From JBBRWV01 sp038248985 (GTDB lineage Bacteria > Planctomycetota > Phycisphaerae > WQYP01), in NCBI GenBank assembly GCA_038248985.1, contig JBBRWV010000050.1:1-23466 (forward strand): a stretch of DNA of 23,466 bases, given 5' to 3'. The position numbers and the translations under genes are program-made. This document shows, piece after piece, positions 1 to 8,034 of this stretch. A model generated the notes under the pieces. It made no database searches. It saw only the letters and a list, made by a program, of their open reading frames with translations, and was not told the DNA's origin. How positions within the stretch are numbered: the stretch's first letter is position 1; each line of letters opens with the position of its first letter.

Positions 1-1
1 C

Positions 2-817
2 TCCCGTCCTTCCCAACCCGATGCCATCAAAGTCATCCACGCCGCCGTCGACGCCGGCATCACCCTCATGGACACCGCCGACGTGTACTGCCTCGATGAA
101 GCCGACCTCGGCCACAACGAACGTCTCTTCGGCAAAGCCATCGCCGAGCTCTCTCCCGCAATCCGACAAAAAATCCTCATCATCACCAAGTGCGGCATGA
201 CCCGCCCCGGCGGTCGCTGGGAGCGCGATGGCTCACCCGCGCACGTTCGCAAAGCCACGGAATCCTCCCTCAAAAATCTCCGCGTCGACGCCATCCCCAT
301 TCAGCAATACCACCGTATCGATGCTAAAACCCCGCTTCATGACACCTATGGCGAACTCCTTAAACTGCAAAAAGAAGGCAAAATCCTCAACATCGCCGCC
401 TCCAATCATTCCGTCGCCGAGCTCACCACCGCCCTCGCCACCGGTGCCAAAATCGTCTCGCTCCAAAATCAATATTCCCGGGCTCATCGCAATCCCGAAT
501 TCGACGGCACACTCGCATTCACCCGCGCCCACAATATTGCATTTCTCCCCTGGTCTCCGCTCGACGGCATGGACGGCGCCAAAAACCTCGCCACCAAGCA
601 TGCCGCCATCAGCCAGATCGCCACCTCGCGCAACGTCTCCCCCCAGCGCGTGGCCCTCGCGTGGCTCCTCAGCGCCGGCCCCCACGTTCTCCCCATTCCC
701 GGCACCACCAAGATCCCAAACATACAGGACTGCGCCGCTGCGGCCGCGCTCACTCTTACCCCGCAAGAACGTCAGCTACTTGCGAATGAACCTGCCCAAC
801 AAGGCCCCCCGCACTAA
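2..817 (+). CDS. Aldo/keto reductase family protein (5' end outside window)
   Basis: NAD(P)H-dependent oxidoreductase of the (alpha/beta)8-barrel aldo/keto reductase superfamily; the substrate cannot be read from sequence. The frame is open from base 2, so the gene starts upstream of the window and the ATG at 68 is internal. About 271 residues are visible and only the first strand or two seem to be missing. The family tetrad is present: Asp and Tyr in DTADVY (fragment residues 24-29), Lys in IITKCG (about 63), and His in YHRID. The C-terminal cofactor-binding stretch includes LPIPGTTK, the usual site before the adenine-binding helix. The gene ends with TAA and is followed by a 475 bp AT-rich gap, so it is probably not in one operon with lpxB. 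Confidence 0.9.
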   Translation, partial: SRPSQPDAIKVIHAAVDAGITLMDTADVYCLDEADLGHNERLFGKAIAELSPAIRQKILIITKCGMTRPGGRWERDGSPAHVRKATESSLKNLRVDAIPIQQYHRIDAKTPLHDTYGELLKLQKEGKILNIAASNHSVAELTTALATGAKIVSLQNQYSRAHRNPEFDGTLAFTRAHNIAFLPWSPLDGMDGAKNLATKHAAISQIATSRNVSPQRVALAWLLSAGPHVLPIPGTTKIPNIQDCAAAAALTLTPQERQLLANEPAQQGPPH

Positions 818-1044
818 ACCTGAAAAACGTGCTCCTAAAAAATACTTGAAACTTGAAGGTTTAGTTTTAATACAGCACATTATCTGCTCAATAATGCAGT
901 TTCGTCCAAAAGTCAGTCCTAAATTTCCTTCCAAAAAAGTGGTTTTTGAAAATGCGGTGTCGTCGGTGTCAATGCGGTTCTATATTGCCCAAGCTCGAAG
1001 GTTAAAGCAAATTGGTATATGTTGCCCATTGTTCATACTCAATT

Positions 1045-1071
1045 AAATCACACCGCATAGCGGTGTGATTT
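1045..1071. terminator. Perfect 12 bp inverted repeat, terminator-like
   Basis: AAATCACACCGC and its exact complement GCGGTGTGATTT are separated by the 3 nt loop ATA. The stem is AT-closed at its base and followed by a pyrimidine-rich TCTCTCTCCC stretch rather than a clean T run. It could end transcripts from the aldo/keto reductase gene, whose stop lies about 230 nt upstream, or be part of a structured RNA. Confidence 0.5.
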
Positions 1072-1088
1072 CTCTCTCCCTCACTCAT

Positions 1089-1120
1089 CCCCATTGCCCT
1101 TGGGGCAGCATTAAATGGGG
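1089..1120. repeat. Nested inverted repeat
   Basis: CCCCATT (1089-1095) pairs with AATGGGG (1114-1120). Inside, GCCC (1096-1099) pairs with GGGC (1103-1106) around the loop TTG, leaving a one-sided bulge at 1107-1113. It lies 18 nt after the 1045-1071 hairpin. No T tract follows, so this is a structured element of unknown role. Confidence 0.45.
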
Positions 1121-1279
1121 TTCAATGTTGCCGATTGTTCGATTGATGCATATGGATAACCCATTCCCCGCGTGCGAATGTTTCGCAAGGTCGGCACCTT
1201 CATACCCGAAGGATTCCGCGATCGTCATCTCCTTACGCATCCAACCTCCTTCCGCTATCCTCTATTCTCTTCACGCCGC

Positions 1280-1295
1280 AAGGAGTCGCTAAATC
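1280..1295 (+). promoter_or_regulatory. Ribosome-binding site that decides an ATC start for lpxB
   Basis: AAGGAG at 1280-1285 is followed by 7 nt and then ATC at 1293. An in-frame TAA at 1290-1292 blocks any start further upstream. There is no ATG, GTG or TTG between this stop and residue 45, which lies well past the conserved LpxB N-terminus. ATC is therefore the best-supported initiation codon; ATA at 1311 is the only other weak candidate and has no Shine-Dalgarno. Confidence 0.6.
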
Positions 1296-2588
1296 GCCTC
1301 GTCTGCTCCCATATTCTTCCTTTCCGCCGCGGAACACTCCGGTGATGCCCTTGGTGCGGCACTCATCGCCGCACTCCAACGCAAATTTCCGCACGCGACC
1401 TTCGTCGGGGTCGGCGGCGACCTCATGAAAGCCGCCGGCTGCCGCCTTCTGGCCAACCCTGTCCGGCAATCGGCCATGGGCATCGCAGCGATCTTCACTC
1501 ACGCCCGCTACTGGCAACGCACTCTCAAGCTCATCAAGAAAGAGCTCGCCACCCTCCATCCTCAGGTCGTCATCCCCATTGATTCCTCCACCGTCAACCT
1601 CCGCATTGCTGCGGCCGCCACGCGGCTGCGCATCCCCGTCTGCTATTATGTCGCGCCGCAAGTGTGGGCCTCGCGGCCTTGGCGCGTCGCCAAAATCAAA
1701 GCCGCCGTCAACACCCTGTGCTGCGTCCTTCCGTTCGAAGAATCCTACTTTCGATCGCGCGGCATTCACGCCGTTTACGTCGGCCACCCCCTGTTCGATA
1801 TCTCTCCTGAAAACTCGCCGCAACTTTTCCACAATTCGCCGGACTTCAACCCGGTGCTCCTCGATCCCCCTCTCCCGGGCATCAAACCTTCCAATCAGTC
1901 CCGAGCATCAGGGACCCAACGCATGGCGTTCACGCGCACGACCGCTGACGCTTCCACCGCATCGCCTGCGGCTCCCCGCATCGCCATTTTTCCCGGTTCC
2001 CGTAAAGCCGAAATCAACGCCCACATGCCTGCCATGCTGGAAATCCTCTCCGAAATCAAAGGCCGTTTTTCCAACGCCCACTTTGTCGCCGTCGCTCCTT
2101 CCAATGAACGCGCTTGGCAAATCCGCCACCACCTCCGCAACGCAAACACTCCCGTCGATATCCGTGTCGGTTCCGCCGACGCGATCATTCGCTGGGCCGA
2201 TCTGGTCCTCGCCAAGTCCGGCACGGCCACACTTCAGATCGCCCGGCACGCCAAGCCGATGATCGTCCTCCACCGGGTCAATCGCTTCACCTGGCACATC
2301 CTTGCCCGTTTCTTCATCAACACTCGCTTCATCTCCATCGTGAACATCCTGGCCGACCGGCAGCTGGTCCCTGAGTTCATCCCGTTCTACGGTTCTCCCC
2401 TGCCCGTCGCCCGCCAAGCCATCGAGTTGCTTAGCCAACCGGAGCTGCGTCAAAAGATGTCGCAGGACCTCGCCACGCTCACCGCGCCCTTGCACCCCCG
2501 CGATAACATCCTGGCCTCAGACCGCGTCGCCAACGAAGTCGAGAAGCTCCTTCACGCGCAGCCCCCACCGGCCAAACTCCTGACTTAA
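1293..2588 (+). CDS. lpxB: Lipid-A-disaccharide synthase LpxB (non-ATG start)
   Basis: Membrane-associated GT-B glycosyltransferase (family GT19). It joins UDP-2,3-diacylglucosamine to 2,3-diacylglucosamine-1-phosphate to make the lipid A disaccharide. N-terminal FFLSAAEHSGDALGA (residues 8-22) is the family's SAGE.SGD motif. YYVAPQVWASR and VGHPLFD (163-169) follow, then IFPGSRKAE, KSGTATLQIA, and the C-terminal ISIVNILADRQLVPEFI. All are LpxB hallmarks. The frame must begin before the first ATG (1425), which would remove the SGD motif, so I start at ATC 1293 behind AAGGAG. At 431 residues it is longer than the usual 380 or so. Much of the excess is a Ser/Thr/Pro-rich segment at about 170-228 joining the two Rossmann domains. 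The following gene starts 62 nt downstream. Confidence 0.9.
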   Translation: MASSAPIFFLSAAEHSGDALGAALIAALQRKFPHATFVGVGGDLMKAAGCRLLANPVRQSAMGIAAIFTHARYWQRTLKLIKKELATLHPQVVIPIDSSTVNLRIAAAATRLRIPVCYYVAPQVWASRPWRVAKIKAAVNTLCCVLPFEESYFRSRGIHAVYVGHPLFDISPENSPQLFHNSPDFNPVLLDPPLPGIKPSNQSRASGTQRMAFTRTTADASTASPAAPRIAIFPGSRKAEINAHMPAMLEILSEIKGRFSNAHFVAVAPSNERAWQIRHHLRNANTPVDIRVGSADAIIRWADLVLAKSGTATLQIARHAKPMIVLHRVNRFTWHILARFFINTRFISIVNILADRQLVPEFIPFYGSPLPVARQAIELLSQPELRQKMSQDLATLTAPLHPRDNILASDRVANEVEKLLHAQPPPAKLLT

Positions 2589-2640
2589 AACACCAGCCAC
2601 TCATCCACCAGCCCTCACGCAAAATTCCCAACTATTTATT

Positions 2641-2653
2641 GGAGGTACATATG
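2641..2653 (+). promoter_or_regulatory. Strong Shine-Dalgarno fixing the esterase start
   Basis: GGAGG at 2641-2645 sits 5 nt before the ATG at 2651. This favours that ATG over the in-frame TTG at 2639, which overlaps the ribosome-binding site itself. Confidence 0.8.
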
Positions 2654-3427
2654 AACAACAATCTTCAAACCTTCCCCCTCTACCCCAACACTCCCGAACC
2701 TACGCTCCAAGTCTTCCTCCCGCAGAGCCCTACAGGTGCCTCTTTCATCGTCTGTCCCGGAGGCGGCTACCAAAACCTCGCCGAGCACGAAGTCAATCCT
2801 CCAGCTCTCTGGCTCAGCTCCCTCGGCATTACCACCTTTGTCCTCCGCTACCGCCTAGGCCCTACTCACCGTCATCCGGTTCAACTACATGATGCGGCCC
2901 GCGCCCTCCGCACGATCCGCCACAATGCCCCAACATGGAACCTCGACCCCCAACGCATCGGTATCCTCGGCTTCTCCGCCGGCGGCCACCTCGCGGCTAC
3001 CCTTGCCACTCACTTTGACTCCGGCAACCCCGCAGCGCCTGATCCCATCGAGCGCGCATCCTCACGTCCCAATCTCCAAATCCTCCTCTACCCCGTCATT
3101 ACCATGTCCCCTCACGGCCACTCCGGCTCGCGTGAGAATCTGCTGGGCCCCAACCCCTCGCCCGATCTGCTCCGCCTCCTCAGCAACGAACTCCACGTCA
3201 CGCCCCACACCCCTCCTGCGTTCCTCGTTCACTCCACCCAGGACCAACTCGTCCCGGTCAAGAACTCCGATGATTACGCCGCCGTCCTGACGCAAAACAA
3301 CGTCCAGCACGTTTACCTCCGCGGTGAATTTGGCGGGCACGGCTTCGGCCAAAAACCCTTTTGGACCACACCTGCCGCCCACTGGCTCCACCAGCAAAAC
3401 TTCGCCCAGCCCTCGCCTGAATCCTGA
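2651..3427 (+). CDS. Alpha/beta hydrolase, acetyl(xylan) esterase-like (BD-FAE type)
   Basis: 258-residue serine esterase without a signal peptide, so probably cytoplasmic. Family features are the oxyanion segment CPGGGYQNLAEHE, the nucleophile elbow GFSAGG (Ser109), the acid Asp198 in STQDQLVP, and His230 in GGHGFG. The order and spacing fit the BD-FAE/acetyl esterase group that deacetylates xylan-derived oligosaccharides or feruloyl esters. The exact substrate is inference. It begins 62 nt after lpxB and ends 24 nt before the TauE/SafE gene, so these + strand genes may be co-transcribed. The nearby fucosidase and second esterase make a role in plant or algal polysaccharide use plausible. 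Confidence 0.85.
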   Translation: MNNNLQTFPLYPNTPEPTLQVFLPQSPTGASFIVCPGGGYQNLAEHEVNPPALWLSSLGITTFVLRYRLGPTHRHPVQLHDAARALRTIRHNAPTWNLDPQRIGILGFSAGGHLAATLATHFDSGNPAAPDPIERASSRPNLQILLYPVITMSPHGHSGSRENLLGPNPSPDLLRLLSNELHVTPHTPPAFLVHSTQDQLVPVKNSDDYAAVLTQNNVQHVYLRGEFGGHGFGQKPFWTTPAAHWLHQQNFAQPSPES

Positions 3428-3451
3428 AACTTTGAAACGTAGTGCATCCCC

Positions 3452-4249
3452 ATGAATGCCGTCCCCTTCATCCTCACCTCCCTCTCCGCGGCACTCGCCG
3501 GCGCTATCAACGCCATAGCTGGCGGGGGTACATTCCTCACTTTTCCCGCGCTCGTTTCCCTCGCCGGGCTGACGGAAAAATCCGCCAACATCACCTCGAC
3601 TGTCGGTCTCTGGTTTGGCTCCGCTTCTTCCATCGCCGCCGCCAAGAATGATATCGCCAAGCTCCCCCGTAACATGGTCAAGCTCTATTCGGCCATCTCC
3701 CTTCTCGGCGGCACCGCCGGCGCTCTTCTGCTCGTCTTCACCCGGAACGAAACTTTCCGCTACGCCATCCCCTGGCTGCTCGCCTTCGCCACCCTCCTCT
3801 TCGCCTTCTCCAAACCCATCGCCCGCTGGGCCGGACGCAAGCATGGCGACCGCTCGTTCAAGTGGACTCTTTTCGTTGGCTTCATTCAGTTCTTCGTCGC
3901 CGTCTACGGCGGATACTTCGGTGCCGGCATCGGCGTCCTCATGCTGGCCTCGCTCGCCTTCGCGGGTCTCGATTCCATCCATCAAATGAACGCCCTTAAA
4001 GCACTCCTCGCCACCCTCATTAACGGCGCGGCGGCTCTCGTCTTCGTCCTCTACTCGCTTTTCACCGCAACTTCCTCCGAAAAAGTCCACTGGCCACTCG
4101 CCATTGCCATGGCCCTCCTCGCGCTCCTCGGTGGCTACTACGGCATGAAACTTGCCCGCAAAATCAACCCCCAATCCCTTCGCCACATCATTCTCGGCAT
4201 CGCGCTATCCCTCACCATCATCTACTTCAAGAAGGCCTACTTCGTATAA
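3452..4249 (+). CDS. TauE/SafE family sulfite/anion exporter
   Basis: 265-residue polytopic inner-membrane protein with about seven or eight hydrophobic helices. Two internally related glycine-rich repeats are visible: INAIAGGGTFLTFPAL near residues 20-35 and YGGYFGAGIGVLMLASL near 150-166. This duplicated G-G-G/GAG pattern marks the TauE/SafE (DUF81) family, whose members export sulfite, sulfoacetate or related organosulfur anions. The cargo here cannot be assigned. The ATG at 3452 has no clear Shine-Dalgarno, but it lies only 24 nt after the esterase stop, which suits translation within a polycistronic message. No sulfur-metabolism genes flank it. Confidence 0.88.
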   Translation: MNAVPFILTSLSAALAGAINAIAGGGTFLTFPALVSLAGLTEKSANITSTVGLWFGSASSIAAAKNDIAKLPRNMVKLYSAISLLGGTAGALLLVFTRNETFRYAIPWLLAFATLLFAFSKPIARWAGRKHGDRSFKWTLFVGFIQFFVAVYGGYFGAGIGVLMLASLAFAGLDSIHQMNALKALLATLINGAAALVFVLYSLFTATSSEKVHWPLAIAMALLALLGGYYGMKLARKINPQSLRHIILGIALSLTIIYFKKAYFV

Positions 4250-4295
4250 CCTATCGCCATCGATCGCCACCCACCTGCCCCATACTGGAGATCTC

Positions 4296-5207
4296 ATGAA
4301 CCGCCTGCTCCGAAGCGCCGCGCTCCCAGCCTTCGCCCTCGCGCTGGGCCTCAGCCTTACGCTCTTCGCCGCTGATCCCGCCCCCGCGACCCAGTCCACC
4401 AGCTCTGGTACCACATCGGCCGCCTCCCAAAAATCCGCCACCCTCCCCGCATTTGTTGATGCCTACCAGCCTCTCACCCACACCGATGCCGCCGGCAAGA
4501 CCTTCCGCTACCGCCTCTATGTCCCCAAGGCCGCCAAAGATCCGAACTTCAAAGAGAAGCTCCCCCTCGTACTTTATCTGCACGGTTCAGGCGGCTCCGG
4601 TGACAACAATTCCGGGCAACTGACCGATGGCGGATTTACCGCGGCCAAACTTCTCGTTTCCGATGCTACTCAAAAAGATTACCCCTGCTTCGTTCTCGCG
4701 CCGCAATGCCCCAAAAAACAGAGCTGGGGTGGCGTCGATTTCAAAGACCAAAAAATCACCCCCATCAACCAATCTTCTGAGACCCTCCAGCTCACCCTCG
4801 AACTCCTCGCCGCGATCACCCAAAAATATCCGGTCGATTCCTCCCGCCTATACATCACGGGGATTTCGTTGGGTGGCTTCGGTACGTGGCAGGCCATCAC
4901 CGAATCGCCCGACACCTTCGCCGCCGCCATTCCCATCTGTGGTGGCGCAGTAGATTCCATTGCGCCCCTTCTTGCCAACTCCAAAATACCTGTTTGGAAT
5001 TTTCACGGTGCCAAAGATTCCACCGTCGCTCCCGGCCTGTCACGCCAGATCGTCAAAGCGCTTCAGGAGGCCAAGGCAGACATCAAGTACACGGAATATC
5101 CTGATGCTCCGCATAACTCCTGGTCCAGAGCGTATGCGGAGAAGGACCTCCTCCCCTGGCTTTTCCGCCATAGAAAAAAAACACCGCCGCCAGCATCGCG
5201 CCCCTGA
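4296..5207 (+). CDS. Exported alpha/beta hydrolase / predicted peptidase (COG4099-like)
   Basis: 303-residue secreted or periplasmic serine hydrolase. The start at 4296 follows GGAG (4287-4290) and gives a typical signal peptide: RLLR, a hydrophobic core, then a FAADPAP cleavage region near residue 25. A Ser/Thr-rich linker leads into the catalytic domain, with LVLYLHGSGGSGD as the oxyanion strand, GISLGGFG with nucleophile Ser191, Asp241 in HGAKDSTV, and His273 in APHNSW. This arrangement matches the poly(3-hydroxybutyrate) depolymerase/predicted peptidase group, which also includes feruloyl esterases. The substrate is unknown. The ORF extends upstream in frame to 4152, but that part overlaps the exporter and carries no signal peptide. 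Confidence 0.85.
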   Translation: MNRLLRSAALPAFALALGLSLTLFAADPAPATQSTSSGTTSAASQKSATLPAFVDAYQPLTHTDAAGKTFRYRLYVPKAAKDPNFKEKLPLVLYLHGSGGSGDNNSGQLTDGGFTAAKLLVSDATQKDYPCFVLAPQCPKKQSWGGVDFKDQKITPINQSSETLQLTLELLAAITQKYPVDSSRLYITGISLGGFGTWQAITESPDTFAAAIPICGGAVDSIAPLLANSKIPVWNFHGAKDSTVAPGLSRQIVKALQEAKADIKYTEYPDAPHNSWSRAYAEKDLLPWLFRHRKKTPPPASRP

Positions 5208-5321
5208 GAAAACTTTCTCTCGACCCTCGCGCCCTGCGCCTTTATCATGTTCAAACCTTCACTCGCTTTGCACTGTGGCCAAAATTCCCTAACCCAAAAC
5301 GTTCTGCTTTTTCGGAGCACC

Positions 5322-6893
5322 ATGTCCACCCGCTTCTACAATACTCTCCAGCATGAACTCATGAATTTCCTCCCCCTTCAACCCGGCCCCAACCCAGCCG
5401 ACCCCCTTTGCGGCGCCCTCGTCAAGATCTACTCCTGTGGCCCCACCGTCTACGACTACGCGCACATCGGCAACTTCCGCGCCTTCCTCTTCGCCGACAC
5501 GCTCCGTCGATACCTCGAATTCTGCGGTGCGACAGTCCAGCAAGTCATGAACATGACTGACGTCGGCCACATGACCGAAGACACCACCGCGGACGCCTCT
5601 GGCGAAGATAAGATGGCCGTGGCGCAGGCCCGCATGAAGGAATCCAAGAAAACTGGCCGCGCATTGGTTGAAAACCCCGACGATCCCCACCAGGTCGCCC
5701 AGTTCTTCATTGATGCCTTCCTTCAGGACGCGCGCAATCTCCAACTCGCGGTCGTTCAAGATTTCGATGCCGCTGAGCCCGCCAACCAAGAGCGCATCAT
5801 GCCGCGCCCCACCCGTTTCATCCCGGCCTTCATCGAGATGATCCAGCGTCTCATTCAAAAAGGTCACGCCTACGTCGGCACCGACGGCGTCGTCTACTAC
5901 TCCGTCGGCAGTTTCCCCGCCTACGGAAAACTCAGCGGCAACAGCATCGACAAACTCTCGCACGGTGCCGGCGGCCGCACCGCCGAGGGCGCGGCAAAAA
6001 AACATCCGGCCGATTTCTTCCTCTGGAAACCCGACTTCACCCACGTCATGCGTTGGCCCTCGCCCTGGGGCGAAGGCTACCCCGGTTGGCATATCGAATG
6101 CAGTTCCATGGCCACCACCCTGCTGGGCGACACCATCGACATCCACACCGGTGGCGAAGACAACATCTTCCCCCACCACGAGTGCGAGATCGCCCAATCC
6201 GAAGGCGCTACGAACCATACATTCAGCCGCTACTGGATGCACAATCGCCACCTGATGATCAACGGCGCGAAGATGTCCAAATCCAAAGGCACTTTTTTCA
6301 CCATTCGCGATCTGATCGCGCAAGGTTATGACCCGCTGGCCATCCGCTTCGCCCTCATCAGCACGCGGTATCGTGAGAGCATGAACTTCAGCCTCCAGGG
6401 GCTTCACGACGCCGCTGCCGCTGTCACCACCCTGCGCGACCTTGCTGAAAAGCTCGCCGCAGCGTCAGGTGCAAATGCCGCGGGAGGTCTATCACCAGCG
6501 AATACCGCCGGCGATGCCAAGATGCTTTCCGAATTTTCGCTCGCCATGGATGATGACCTCAACACCGCAGGCGCTTTCGCCGCCGTCTTCACATGGGCCA
6601 ACCCGCTCATGAAACAGAAGAAAATTGAACCCGCCGCCGCCGCCGCCGCCCTCGCCGCATTGCGCCGTGTCGATCAAGTCCTGGGCGTTATTTTTCCTCC
6701 CCTGCGTCCGCTCGATGCGGAAAAAACCGCACACGTCGAATCACTTGTCGCCGCCCGCATCGCCGCACGTAGCGCCAAAGAATGGGCTAAATCCGACGAA
6801 CTTCGTGCCCAGCTCACGGCGTTGGGCGTCGAAGTCAAAGACACCGCGGCGGGCTCCACTTGGCACCCCCGCCTTGCCCCCGCGGCACCTTAA
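5322..6893 (+). CDS. cysS: Cysteinyl-tRNA synthetase
   Basis: Class I aminoacyl-tRNA synthetase that charges tRNA-Cys in the cytoplasm. The start at 5322 follows GGAG (5314-5317) and gives the family N-terminus MSTRFYNTL. The HIGH motif is HIGN (residues 48-51) and the KMSKS loop is KMSKS (317-321). Zinc ligands are visible in SCGPTVY, GWHIECSSMA and FPHHECEIAQ. The anticodon-binding tail is alanine-rich, including six consecutive GCC codons at about 6632-6649. At 523 residues it is longer than the roughly 460 residues of E. coli. The extra length is largely an insertion after NMTDVGHM (EDTTADASGEDKM onward), a form I associate with planctomycetes and relatives. The gap to the preceding gene is 114 nt. 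Confidence 0.96.
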   Translation: MSTRFYNTLQHELMNFLPLQPGPNPADPLCGALVKIYSCGPTVYDYAHIGNFRAFLFADTLRRYLEFCGATVQQVMNMTDVGHMTEDTTADASGEDKMAVAQARMKESKKTGRALVENPDDPHQVAQFFIDAFLQDARNLQLAVVQDFDAAEPANQERIMPRPTRFIPAFIEMIQRLIQKGHAYVGTDGVVYYSVGSFPAYGKLSGNSIDKLSHGAGGRTAEGAAKKHPADFFLWKPDFTHVMRWPSPWGEGYPGWHIECSSMATTLLGDTIDIHTGGEDNIFPHHECEIAQSEGATNHTFSRYWMHNRHLMINGAKMSKSKGTFFTIRDLIAQGYDPLAIRFALISTRYRESMNFSLQGLHDAAAAVTTLRDLAEKLAAASGANAAGGLSPANTAGDAKMLSEFSLAMDDDLNTAGAFAAVFTWANPLMKQKKIEPAAAAAALAALRRVDQVLGVIFPPLRPLDAEKTAHVESLVAARIAARSAKEWAKSDELRAQLTALGVEVKDTAAGSTWHPRLAPAAP

Positions 6894-6904
6894 TCTAACT
6901 TGAA

Positions 6905-6953
6905 CGGGGGGAGGATATACATGCAATGGAGCTTACCCGGCCCCTACTGCTAA
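6905..6953 (+). other. Possible 10-codon leader ORF with strong Shine-Dalgarno
   Basis: A GGGGGGAGG stretch (6905-6913) precedes ATG at 6921 by 7 nt. The frame reads MQWSLPGPYC and stops at 6951-6953. It lies in the 127 nt gap between cysS and the lipoprotein gene. The ribosome site is better than that of most genes here, but ten codons cannot be supported by codon statistics. Confidence 0.25.
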
Positions 6954-7020
6954 AAATACCTGCAACCCTTCCGCGCCTGCCGTGTTAGTCTGCTGTCCTT
7001 TCACTTACCGAGGTACTCCC

Positions 7021-7992
7021 ATGCTGCGCCACGCAAAAGTCTCCTTACCCCACATCCGCCCCTTCGCCGCCGCGCTTCTATTCTTCCTTTTTACCCTCTC
7101 CGCCTGCACCCAGCCCGCGATCCCCCAACCCTCCATTGCGGATGGTGCCGCTACGCAACCCACCCAACCCGTTACCTTCACCGTCGCCACCTACAACATC
7201 CAGAACTTTTTCGACACCCACGATAATCCCTACACCGACGACGACAAAACCAAGCCCAAAACACCGGCGCAGCTTGACACGCTCGCCGCCGCCATCAAGG
7301 AACTCAACGCCGACATCCTCATCCTTCAGGAAGTTGAAGCCGGAGGATTCCTCAAACAGTTCAACAAGGAAAAACTCGCCGACCTCCGCTACACCTACGC
7401 CGTCGATACCGTCAGCGAAGACCCTCGTGGCATCACCGTCGCCCTCCTCTCCCGCTACCCTGTCGTCCGCACCGTCAGCCACCGCTTCATGGAACTCGTT
7501 GAGGGCGTCGGCCACCGCACCTCCAACAACTTCGCCCGCGACCTCACCCGCTTTGACGTCCGCATCCGCCCTGGCTACGAGATCGCCGTCTTCGGCGTCC
7601 ATCTCAAATCCAAGTGGAACACCGAAGGTGATCCCCAATCCAACGCCTGGCGTCTACGCGAAGCCAACCGCATCGCTGTGGTTTTCGACGATCTGCAGAA
7701 GGTCAAGCACAAATCGCTCTACCTCATTGCCGGTGATTTCAACGATCTCCCCGAATCCCCAGCTACGCAGAAAGTTCTCAACGCGACCCATCCCCCCCTC
7801 GTCGATACCCTCGCCGGCGTGGAACCCCGCATCACTTTCCGCAATGCCCGCTACAAAGAGGCCATCGACAACATTTTCATTTCCCCCGCCCTGAAATCTT
7901 ACCTTGTCGGCCCCGCCATAATATCTGATGGCGGTGTATTTGATGACGCCTCCGACCATCGACCCGTAACGGCCACTTTTCACCTGCCGTAA
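7021..7992 (+). CDS. Lipoprotein of the endonuclease/exonuclease/phosphatase family
   Basis: 323-residue metal-dependent phosphodiesterase or nuclease of the EEP (DNase I-like) fold, anchored as a lipoprotein. The N-terminus has basic residues, a hydrophobic core (about 15-26) and the lipobox LSAC with Cys29. Catalytic motifs appear in family order: TYNIQNFFD (Asn), Glu104 in LQEVE, GVHLKSK, GDFND (Asp239 and Asn241), and SDHRPV (Asp312-His313). The start at ATG 7021 follows GAGG and removes a 13-codon upstream extension lacking signal-peptide character. The substrate could be extracellular DNA, a sphingolipid-like phosphodiester or another phosphoester. The gene converges on pckG. Confidence 0.88.
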   Translation: MLRHAKVSLPHIRPFAAALLFFLFTLSACTQPAIPQPSIADGAATQPTQPVTFTVATYNIQNFFDTHDNPYTDDDKTKPKTPAQLDTLAAAIKELNADILILQEVEAGGFLKQFNKEKLADLRYTYAVDTVSEDPRGITVALLSRYPVVRTVSHRFMELVEGVGHRTSNNFARDLTRFDVRIRPGYEIAVFGVHLKSKWNTEGDPQSNAWRLREANRIAVVFDDLQKVKHKSLYLIAGDFNDLPESPATQKVLNATHPPLVDTLAGVEPRITFRNARYKEAIDNIFISPALKSYLVGPAIISDGGVFDDASDHRPVTATFHLP

Positions 7993-8006
7993 GGTTGCGC
8001 GCATCG

Positions 8007-8034
8007 CCGACCCATTCTCATAAGAATGAGTCGG
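8007..8034. terminator. Hairpin between convergent genes
   Basis: The arms 8007-8018 (CCGACCCATTCT) and 8023-8034 (AGAATGAGTCGG) pair over 12 positions with one C/A mismatch, around the loop CATA. It lies 14 nt past the lipoprotein stop and 92 nt before the end of pckG, where a shared terminator would sit. There is no T run on either strand, so factor-independent activity is uncertain. Confidence 0.4.

Larger units (their letters stand above)
818..1292. other. AT-rich intergenic region with hairpins, no convincing gene
   Basis: This 475 bp gap between the aldo/keto reductase and lpxB is visibly richer in A and T than its flanks, mainly over 830-1050. It holds a perfect 12 bp hairpin (1045-1071) and a nested hairpin (1089-1120). 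It also holds a near-perfect direct repeat, ATGTTGCCCATTGTTC at 1019-1034 and ATGTTGCCGATTGTTC at 1125-1140 (15 of 16 identical, 106 bp apart). A 75-codon frame at 1065-1292 lacks family features and is not called as a gene. The lpxB ribosome-binding site lies at the right end. Confidence 0.6.

Noticed and set aside
1065..1292. 75-codon frame ending directly at the lpxB start
   Set aside because: No ribosome site, no domain, unusual composition, and it runs through the hairpin region. The TAA adjacency to ATC is noted but coupling is unproven.
3062..4186. 374-codon open frame on the - strand
   Set aside because: It is antisense to the esterase and TauE/SafE genes, rich in Gly/Glu/Asp as expected from reading C-ending codons backwards, and has no family motif.
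5289..6407. 372-codon open frame on the - strand
   Set aside because: It is a mirror of cysS with biased composition; the sense strand has all class I synthetase motifs.
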